Shown: positions 1 to 6,116 of the stretch, piece after piece
How positions within the stretch are numbered: position 1 is the first letter of the stretch
Layout: each line of letters starts with the position of its first letter
From: JAUXFK01 sp034189035
GTDB taxonomy: Bacteria; Desulfobacterota; UBA8473
NCBI GenBank assembly: GCA_034189035.1
Contig: JAXHVA010000101.1
Span: forward strand, 1-14,681
DNA: 14,681 nt
Direction of reading: 5' to 3'
The notes under the pieces: generated by a model
What the model saw: the letters and a program-made list of their open reading frames with translations, nothing else
Databases searched by the model: none
What the model was told of the DNA's origin: nothing
Made by a program: the position numbers and the translations under genes

Positions 1-1431
1 CATGGGTGCTGATTCATCTTCCGATTTTACTTTCATTTCCATTTCAAGTGCCTTTTGGTATGGTTCCTGGGCAAGGCCGTATTCACCAAGTTTTTCATAG
101 CAAAAAGCCAGTTCCTTGTAAGGTTTGGAAAAATCAGGACAGAAGTGGATGAGTTTCCTCAGTCTTTCGATAGTAGAATAGATATTCCCATCCACCAGTT
201 CTAACTTTTTAAGAGCTTCTTTTGCCTGGAAATGGTCTGAAGTGAGGGTCAATGCCTTGGAAAAATCACCCAGAGCTTCTTCTCTTAAACCCAAACGTTG
301 TGCCATATGCCCTAAACGATACCAAATATCGGCATGATCAATGTTAAAATCTTTTCGTTTACCAAGAAGTTCCCTGGCGTTCTCCTCATCACCAATTTCC
401 AAGCTTACCTCTATCAGGGCAATTAAAACAAGTGGATTTTCCGGTTTTATTCCTCTACAGGTATGAAAATAGCCACTCCATCCTGTTATAGCATCTTTCA
501 AGTCTTCTATATTCTCATAAACGTCCCTGTTTTTTCCTGAATTTAAAATATCTTGTAAATTGGAGCTAATTGCAATGATAGCTCCTTTACTTGGTCCTTT
601 ACCATTGGCATCAATATAGTATCCCAAAAAGACGAAACCTTCTCTGGCATTAACCAGTCTTGTCTTCTTCTCACTTAGCTTAAGTTTCAGTCCCCTCAAA
701 ATAGCAGCAGTATCAGCCAAAGCCCTACCAATCTTCTCCTGTGAATCTTCCAATATAACAAAGTCGTCTGCATATCTTATTAGATGATACCCTTTTGAAG
801 TCAATTCTTTATCAAACCGGTTTAGATATATATTCGCCAAAAGAGGCGATATCGCACTACCCTGTGTTATACCCGGATATTCTATGTGTATAGCCATTTT
901 TTCAAATATTTCGGTACTGAGAAACTCTTCTATCAAATTCAAAATCTTATCTTCAGAGATCTTTTCGGAAACAAGGTCAAGGAGTAGTTCATGATCTATC
1001 GAATCAAAGAACTTCTCAATATCCCCATCAAGAACCCAGACGAACCCTTCTTTGATCAAGTCCTCAATTCTATTTATGGCATCCAAGGCAGATCTTCCAG
1101 GACGATATGCAAAGCTAACATCTAAAAATTCTTCTTCAAATATTGGCGAGAGAACCGAAAGTAAAGACTGCTGCACTATCCTGTCCCTTACCGCAGGAAT
1201 CCCGATCGATCTCTTGCTTTTATCGTCTTTATCAATATAAATCCTCAGTACAGGAAGGGGACTATAATCACCTTTCTCAAGCTGTTTTTGAAGTATGTTT
1301 AAATTCTCCTCAAGGTTTTGCTCAAACTCTTCAAGAGTTATACGATCTACCCCGGGCCCACCTTTGTTTTTATTAACCTTATTCCAGGCCGACAGGAGAT
1401 TTTGATAACTGCACACTTCTTCCCATAGCAT
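1..1431 (-). CDS. CRISPR-associated reverse transcriptase with C-terminal TPR-like repeats (3' end beyond window)
   Basis: I translated this frame directly from the minus strand. It is open for 477 codons from an ATG at 1431 to base 1, so the C-terminus is missing. Residues 1-~330 form a group II intron-like RT. Features include GPGVDR near residue 27, a YRPGRSA stretch, the first catalytic aspartate in GDIEKFFDSIDH (D137), QGSAISPLLANIYL, and RYADDFVIL with Y220-A-D-D223. The active site therefore looks intact. No maturase X/HNH region follows. Instead the chain becomes helical, with two TPR-like units at about 368-401 and 433-466 (the second contains YKELAFCYEKLGEYGLAQEP). The start lies 4 nt after the cas6 stop, with AGGG upstream, so the two are probably co-transcribed. 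RTs beside cas6 in type III loci usually serve spacer acquisition with Cas1. Cas1 is not visible and could follow, fused or separate, past the edge. RT identity is firm; the CRISPR role is inferred from context. Confidence 0.9.
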   Translation of the reverse strand, partial: MLWEEVCSYQNLLSAWNKVNKNKGGPGVDRITLEEFEQNLEENLNILQKQLEKGDYSPLPVLRIYIDKDDKSKRSIGIPAVRDRIVQQSLLSVLSPIFEEEFLDVSFAYRPGRSALDAINRIEDLIKEGFVWVLDGDIEKFFDSIDHELLLDLVSEKISEDKILNLIEEFLSTEIFEKMAIHIEYPGITQGSAISPLLANIYLNRFDKELTSKGYHLIRYADDFVILEDSQEKIGRALADTAAILRGLKLKLSEKKTRLVNAREGFVFLGYYIDANGKGPSKGAIIAISSNLQDILNSGKNRDVYENIEDLKDAITGWSGYFHTCRGIKPENPLVLIALIEVSLEIGDEENARELLGKRKDFNIDHADIWYRLGHMAQRLGLREEALGDFSKALTLTSDHFQAKEALKKLELVDGNIYSTIERLRKLIHFCPDFSKPYKELAFCYEKLGEYGLAQEPYQKALEMEMKVKSEDESAPM

Positions 1432-1435
1432 ATGC

Positions 1436-2607
1436 TCATCCCTGCTCTAATTTTCCGGTTATCTCATACCTCCCCAAGCCATAGACAGTTCCTTTACCGA
1501 TATGCAGATACTCACCCAGTTTGATGAAAGGCAGAAACTCGGCCAGATCACCTTCAAAGGTTATCTCCCCCATAAAACCGCCCATCTTAAGCTTTGTATC
1601 CTGTCTCCCCGAGTAACGTTCCCAATCATACCATCTCAGATCCGAATTGACGGTTTCAACCCTCTTTTTTGACCGGTTGATAATCCCCTTCCAATCCATA
1701 TCCCACTTCTCATCACAATGAATCTCGGAAAGCCATGACAGCCTCCGTAATAAATTTCTCACAAAGATCTCAAAGTCTATCTCCTTTGTCAGTCTTCCAT
1801 CATATTTGATTCTGGTGGGGGCGATAAATTGGAGGGTTACTTTTGAGCAGTCAAATTTTTGGAATTCAAGAAATACCTCATTTGAATCAAGGGCTTCATA
1901 CCCTTCTTTGATGTGGGATTTACTATCGTATATAAGCATCTCTTCATTTCCATTGAGGCTAAAAACTTCTTCAAGCCTGTATTTACCTTTGTTTTTGCNN
2001 NNNNNNNNNNNNNNNNNNNNNNNNNNNNNNNNNNNNNNNNNNNNNNNNNNNNNNNNNNNNNNNNNNNNNNNNNNNNNNNNNNNNNNNNNNNNNNNNNNTC
2101 ATTTGAATCAAGGGCTTCATACCCTTCTTTGATGTGGGATTTACTATCGTATATAAGCATCTCTTCATTTCCATTGAGGCTAAAAACTTCTTCAAGCCTG
2201 TATTTACCTTTGTTTTTGCCTATACCCATTCTCCCCAGCTCTTCAAAGGCCAGAACAAAATACGGGATGTAATCAATTGCTTTACCAATCAGGATAAGGT
2301 TGAAAGAGAGTTCGTCATCCAATCCGAAGTGTTCACTCTTGTCTAACGAGGGTTCAATTACGAAAGGGTGTGGGATTTGCATGTTCTTTAAATTTCCACC
2401 GGCCTTTGAAGGATTGGCCGTCTCAAATACATAGTAGTATACGCATCCGTACCGATCCTTGCATTCTAAACAATTCCCCGTTCTAGCATTACACATCGCA
2501 TTCTTGAAGGCATGCCCAAACCCACCCCTGAAGGTGGAGCCTTTGTATGTCGGGAGGATAAGCTCTCTTTTTGGCCTGATGACAAACCGGTATTTAGCAA
2601 GTTTCAC
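1436..2607 (-). CDS. cas6: Cas6 CRISPR repeat endoribonuclease, interrupted by an assembly gap
   Basis: Cas6 cuts the precursor CRISPR transcript within repeats to make crRNAs. The N-terminal part has the family opening KLAKYRFVIRPKRELILP followed by YKGSTFRGGFGHAFKNA, then a Cys-rich stretch (CNARTGNCLECKDRYGC). The C-terminal part carries GGFMGEITFEGDLAEFLPF and the glycine-rich GEYLHIGKGTVYGLGRYEI typical of Cas6 RAMPs. As printed the frame breaks at 100 N. The 121 bp on each side are identical, and removing one copy plus the N leaves 951 nt, an uninterrupted 316-aa protein of normal Cas6 length. The start is GTG (2607-2605): an in-frame TGA lies four codons upstream, and AAGGA sits just before it. 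The RT gene follows after 4 nt. I did not assign a catalytic residue; His in FGHAF is only a candidate. Confidence 0.9.
1878..1998. repeat. Left copy of 121-bp exact duplicate flanking the N gap
   Basis: This stretch is identical base for base to 2099-2219 in the same orientation, and it abuts the N run directly. It most likely represents the end of one contig overlapping the start of the next, not a biological repeat, because collapsing the two restores an intact cas6 frame. Confidence 0.95.
1999..2098. other. Assembly gap of exactly 100 N
   Basis: Exactly 100 N, a common scaffolder default for a gap of unknown size. The flanking contig ends overlap by 121 bp, so the true gap length is probably negative and no sequence is missing here. 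Confidence 0.95.
2099..2219. repeat. Right copy of 121-bp exact duplicate flanking the N gap
   Basis: Identical to 1878-1998. The two copies diverge immediately after 2219, as expected when a contig overlap ends at the terminus of the left contig. It encodes the same middle segment of Cas6 (around MLIYDSKSHIKEGYEAL) a second time. Confidence 0.95.
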
Positions 2608-2691
2608 TGATCCTTTTCACCCCTTACGTGTATTTTTTCATTATCATTTATCCGAAGATAGACATGAATTATTAATGATTAGGAAGTATTA

Positions 2692-2722
2692 AATATATGT
2701 TTAATTCACTAATTATTGTCAA
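2692..2722 (-). promoter_or_regulatory. Candidate promoter for cas6-RT
   Basis: On the minus strand TTGACA (plus 2722-2717) matches the sigma-70 -35 consensus. TATATT (plus 2697-2692) is a 5/6 match to the -10, with a 19-nt spacer that is longer than ideal. It lies about 85 nt upstream of the cas6 GTG. This is by-eye pattern matching only. Confidence 0.4.
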
Positions 2723-2747
2723 AGACTTATTTGGCACGTCGTATGAA
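2716..2747 (+). promoter_or_regulatory. Candidate divergent promoter for the effector operon
   Basis: TTGTCA (2716-2721) and TATGAA (2742-2747), spaced 20 nt, lie 44 nt upstream of the first operon start codon. The -35 overlaps the minus-strand TTGACA of the cas6-RT promoter candidate. The spacer is long and the -10 is weak, so the call is tentative. No clear operator palindrome was found in the 2608-2791 intergenic region, which is otherwise AT-rich. Confidence 0.3.
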
Positions 2748-2791
2748 ATTTATGTTCATCATGTATGTTAATAGGTATTGAGGGCAATATC

Positions 2792-2953
2792 ATGGAAACC
2801 GTGACTTTTGAATGTGAAACATATCTCAGTATCGAATTATTACAGAATCTATCGGATTGTTCAATTGATGAAACAAAGAATGGCCTAAATTTTAAGATTA
2901 TACTCACTTACTACAATCTTCAGGAGATTATAAATCAATGGAAACTAGGATAA
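2792..2953 (+). CDS. Small acidic protein of unknown function, coupled to the CARF-HEPN gene
   Basis: A 53-codon frame beginning METVTFECETYLSIELLQNL and ending NQWKLG. GAGGG (2780-2784) sits 7 nt before this ATG. An in-frame ATG at 2765 has no ribosome site and is disfavoured. The stop is TAATG, sharing its last A with an ATG of the next gene at 2953, which suggests translational coupling. The product is clearly acidic with two cysteines, and I see no signal peptide or membrane segment. I do not recognise a family. As first gene of the operon ahead of an RNase it could be a regulator, an immunity or antitoxin-like partner, or just a leader peptide. None of these is shown by the sequence. Confidence 0.55.
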   Translation: METVTFECETYLSIELLQNLSDCSIDETKNGLNFKIILTYYNLQEIINQWKLG

Positions 2954-4578
2954 TGAATGAAAAAGACCTAAAAAGCTTGTCTGAACGGTACTGGATGGAA
3001 AATTGGTGTCCGGAAAAGTATATAGATAAACTTTTGATAAAAGAAATTAATTTTTTAAAAGAAGAAAAGAGAATACAGGATAAGGGCAAAAAAACTGATG
3101 TTCTGGTCCAATCGGTTGGTTATTCTTGGGAACCGCTATTGATCTCAATCTGTGCGTATAAACCTGAATATTTAGTCCTTATCTTGAATAGATTCTATGG
3201 TATTCATAAGGGTAATGCTAAGGGAGAAAAATACAAGGAACTATTAAAGAAATTGAAAAATAAAAACCTGATCGATAACGTTCCAAAAATACTGCCGGAA
3301 GAATATGAACTGATAGTCGAAGACTCCCCCAATGAAGTTTTCAAATTTTTAAAAAGGCATGTTCTCCCCCGAATCAATCAAGGCAAAGAAGTGATTATTG
3401 ATATTACTGGTGCCAAAAAGAGCATGGTTTCTGGGGCATACCTCTTCGCTAGCTATACGAACTCCATTGTTACCTATGTCGATTACGATACTTATAATCA
3501 AGAATATGGAAAACCTTACGGTTACACTTGTAAGATCGGTGAACTCAAGAACCCGCTTGAACTGTTTAAACTTCGTGAGTGGGACAATGTCAAGCAGTTA
3601 TATGAAAAATGTTCATTTCGTGCGGCAAGGGATCTTGTTAATGATATAAAACCTGTTGCAAGTAATTTTTTAGATGAGGAGGAAGTAAAAAGCATTGAAA
3701 AACTGATCAATTGGCTAAATTTCTATATATTATGGGATGATGGGGACTTTAAGGAGGCTTGGATTGAGTTTAATAAAAAAATCAATACAAACCAGTCCAA
3801 ATCAGCTCCATTTCCATCTGCTGTTAAGATGTTGAAAGATATCTGGCCAGATAAAAATAATTTAATGGATGGAATAAAATCTCTCGAAGGTGAAGGTGAT
3901 ATTGACAAATCATTCTACCTCAAAGAGAAGGAATTCCGAGTTTACGCTCATGACGAACTTGAAAAGATTAAAAGAATTATAGAATCTCGCGAAGATCATC
4001 GTTCTGCGTTGCTTAGGGCCGCAGGTTTGAATGAATTATTGTTCAGAGCACGAATTATCAAACTATGGAAGGATAATGAATTTGTGTTTGAGAAGGGTGG
4101 AGAAACTCTAACTCGTGAGGACATCGATTCCAATAATAAACAAAAAATTGAAAAAAAATTGGTCAATTCCCATGGCATTCATTTGATAAAGTCATTGAGG
4201 TGGGAAAAAAATTGTAAGGAAAAAGATAATTCTTTAAAACTTTATGGGTTAGAAGAACTTGGCGATCCAATAAAATTACATCGATCAGATGATGCACCTA
4301 TCCTCGATAAATTCTGGTCAGAGATTACTAAAATTAAATCACCTCATGACCTTTTTGAATACAGAAACAAGGCCATTCATTTTTGCTTAACTATTCCAAA
4401 GAAAGAAGCCGATGCAGCTGTGACCATGGCAGAAAAAAATTTAGAAGATTTTGAAAAAAATTGGGTTACCACTGGAGACGATTGCAATTATTCATACGAC
4501 GCAAAGAAATGGAACGATCTGTGCGATGTATGTGGAATAAAATTTTTACCAAGACAATGGAGGGATTCGTATGAATAA
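2938..4578 (+). CDS. CARF-HEPN ribonuclease, Csm6/Csx1-like (resembles Cas02710)
   Basis: Probable messenger-activated ancillary RNase of the type III system. Residues ~50-210 look like a CARF (cyclic-oligoadenylate-binding) domain: VGYSWEPLLISI near residue 60 as first strand and loop, and IIDITGAKKSMVSGAYLFAS with D155-I-T-G as the ligand-loop motif. A charged helical region of about 250 residues follows. The C-terminal part carries R476-N-K-A-I-H481, a clean R-x4-H HEPN active site. CARF-HEPN proteins bind cOA made by Cas10 and then cut RNA non-specifically. The start may be 2938 (AGGAG at 2922-2926, 11-nt spacing) or 2953 (overlapping the upstream stop). The 3' end overlaps cas10 by 8 nt. 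The TIGR02710/Cas02710 family name is from memory; the CARF and HEPN calls rest on visible motifs. Confidence 0.85.
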   Translation: METRIMNEKDLKSLSERYWMENWCPEKYIDKLLIKEINFLKEEKRIQDKGKKTDVLVQSVGYSWEPLLISICAYKPEYLVLILNRFYGIHKGNAKGEKYKELLKKLKNKNLIDNVPKILPEEYELIVEDSPNEVFKFLKRHVLPRINQGKEVIIDITGAKKSMVSGAYLFASYTNSIVTYVDYDTYNQEYGKPYGYTCKIGELKNPLELFKLREWDNVKQLYEKCSFRAARDLVNDIKPVASNFLDEEEVKSIEKLINWLNFYILWDDGDFKEAWIEFNKKINTNQSKSAPFPSAVKMLKDIWPDKNNLMDGIKSLEGEGDIDKSFYLKEKEFRVYAHDELEKIKRIIESREDHRSALLRAAGLNELLFRARIIKLWKDNEFVFEKGGETLTREDIDSNNKQKIEKKLVNSHGIHLIKSLRWEKNCKEKDNSLKLYGLEELGDPIKLHRSDDAPILDKFWSEITKIKSPHDLFEYRNKAIHFCLTIPKKEADAAVTMAEKNLEDFEKNWVTTGDDCNYSYDAKKWNDLCDVCGIKFLPRQWRDSYE

Positions 4579-6115
4579 ATATTTTTTTGCTGCTGAAGCT
4601 GATAAGATACAGGATTTACTGTTCCGCTCATCCAAACTACGAGAGGTTGCTGGCGGAAGTGTTCTACTTGAAGTGTTTTGTAAAGAAGCTGTTCGTGAAC
4701 TTATTAAAAAGTATAAAGAAGAGATGGATACAGTTGAGATAACACCCGTTATATCCGGCGGGGGTTCTTTTAGAATTATTTTTGACTCGAAAGAGGCGGC
4801 AGAAGAATTTGGAGAGTACTTATCCGAACTTTACAGAATAGAGTTGGGTGGGACAATCACAGTTGCAGAACCGGTGGAAGTAGAAAATGAGATGGATGCA
4901 ATAGATAAAGCACAGGAGAAATTGAGGAAGGCAAAACATAGCGGGAAATCCCCAACATCAGTTGAACAAATACCATATATGGCGATATGTGCTTCCTGTG
5001 GTGTTGGAATTGCGAAGTATCATAAAAATTTGCATAAAGATGAAAGAGAGAATTATATCTGCGAGATCTGTTACAAAAAATCTGTTGCGAGAAATAGTAT
5101 AAAAGAAATGTTTCTCTTAGAGTTCTCAAAACTTGTTTCAGAATCTTCAAATCAAGAAGTCGAATTTCCAAATGATACAAAAGAAGTAACAAAATTGGAT
5201 TTAAAGAATAACTATGTAGCATATATCGTCGCTGATATAAACAATATGGGTATGGTCTTCAGTTCATGTAATAATTTCGAGCAGCTAGAAAAGCTCTCAG
5301 ATAATCTGGACCATGTAATCAAGGAGTCGCTTGCAGAACCCACAAAAATTCTTATGGAAAAGCAAATGAAGGATACCTCCTCTCTCATACCTGTCTTACC
5401 CCTTATACTTGGTGGTGATGATATCTTTGTGCTAATTCCTGCTCGGTGGGCACTGGATTTTACCCAACAATTTGTAAAAGAATTCGAGAATCGGATGAAC
5501 GAATTTTTAAAAAATATGGCAATCGAAGGTGCTACTTTTAATCATAAAAAGGATAAAATCACAATTTCGGCTGCCGTAGTGCTATGTAAAAGTAAATTTC
5601 CTTATTCCATCGCCCACGAGATCGGTGAAGAACAGTTGATAAAAGCAAAAAAACGAGCAAAGGAAAATGATGAGTCGACGATATCTTTTAGATTAATTTC
5701 GGGAAATGAACTTGTCAAACAACCGGAAGACGGCAGCCTTTTTTCTACAGATTTTCCAGCATACACAATCGAGGAGTTAAAAAGCATAATAGAATTTCGT
5801 TTAAAACTTAATAATTTACCAGGAACAGTTAGATTTAAACTGAAAGGACTATTTACGGATATAAATAAATATGACAGTTTTTCCGAGTCACGAGATAGTT
5901 TTATATCTAAAAAGAATAATATTTTGAAACGATTGGACCGTGGACATCTGAGGGAAATATTAGAGCAAGCATTTTCTGAATTAGGGGGTCCAGAAAAAGG
6001 AGATATCTTGATATTTATTGATGATGCCTACTACCATAGGCTTTCGGACCTACTGTCTGTATGGGATTACGCTTATGATATTGACAAAGATTTAAATGAG
6101 TATCTGGGGGAATAA
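4571..6115 (+). CDS. cas10: Cas10 large subunit, HD-less, with GGDD cyclase palm
   Basis: Signature subunit of type III complexes. When target RNA binds, the palm converts ATP to a nucleotide second messenger. The N-terminus starts at once with palm 1 (MNKYFFAAEADKIQDLLF, then SSKLREVAGGSVLL), like Cmr2-type Cas10s, so no HD nuclease domain is present. A zinc ribbon is formed by C140-x2-C143 and C164-x2-C167. Palm 2 begins near residue 215 (YIVADINNMGMVF) and holds G281-G-D-D284 in LILGGDDIFVLIPA. A C-terminal helical region follows. At 514 aa it is short for Cas10, which often exceeds 700 aa with HD. It overlaps the CARF-HEPN gene by 8 nt, and its stop is 1 nt from the next start. With no HD domain, direct DNA cleavage by Cas10 is not expected, and signalling should be the main output. 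Confidence 0.93.
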   Translation: MNKYFFAAEADKIQDLLFRSSKLREVAGGSVLLEVFCKEAVRELIKKYKEEMDTVEITPVISGGGSFRIIFDSKEAAEEFGEYLSELYRIELGGTITVAEPVEVENEMDAIDKAQEKLRKAKHSGKSPTSVEQIPYMAICASCGVGIAKYHKNLHKDERENYICEICYKKSVARNSIKEMFLLEFSKLVSESSNQEVEFPNDTKEVTKLDLKNNYVAYIVADINNMGMVFSSCNNFEQLEKLSDNLDHVIKESLAEPTKILMEKQMKDTSSLIPVLPLILGGDDIFVLIPARWALDFTQQFVKEFENRMNEFLKNMAIEGATFNHKKDKITISAAVVLCKSKFPYSIAHEIGEEQLIKAKKRAKENDESTISFRLISGNELVKQPEDGSLFSTDFPAYTIEELKSIIEFRLKLNNLPGTVRFKLKGLFTDINKYDSFSESRDSFISKKNNILKRLDRGHLREILEQAFSELGGPEKGDILIFIDDAYYHRLSDLLSVWDYAYDIDKDLNEYLGE

Positions 6116-6116
6116 A

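Noticed and set aside
1..1431. RT as part of a mobile group II intron
   Set aside because: The frame is coupled to cas6 and continues into TPR-like repeats without a maturase X or endonuclease domain. No intron boundary or domain V structure was seen in the cas6-RT junction.
1878..2219. Tandem duplication or mobile insertion disrupting cas6
   Set aside because: The copies are exact, directly abut a 100-N run, and collapsing them restores a full in-frame Cas6. An assembly overlap explains everything.
2765..2791. Upstream ATG as start of the small ORF
   Set aside because: No Shine-Dalgarno-like sequence precedes it, whereas the ATG at 2792 has GAGGG at 7-nt spacing.
4857..5222. 121-codon minus-strand frame inside cas10
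   Set aside because: It lies antisense to the zinc-ribbon region of Cas10, with a low-complexity Leu/His/Ser-rich product and no homology that I recognise.
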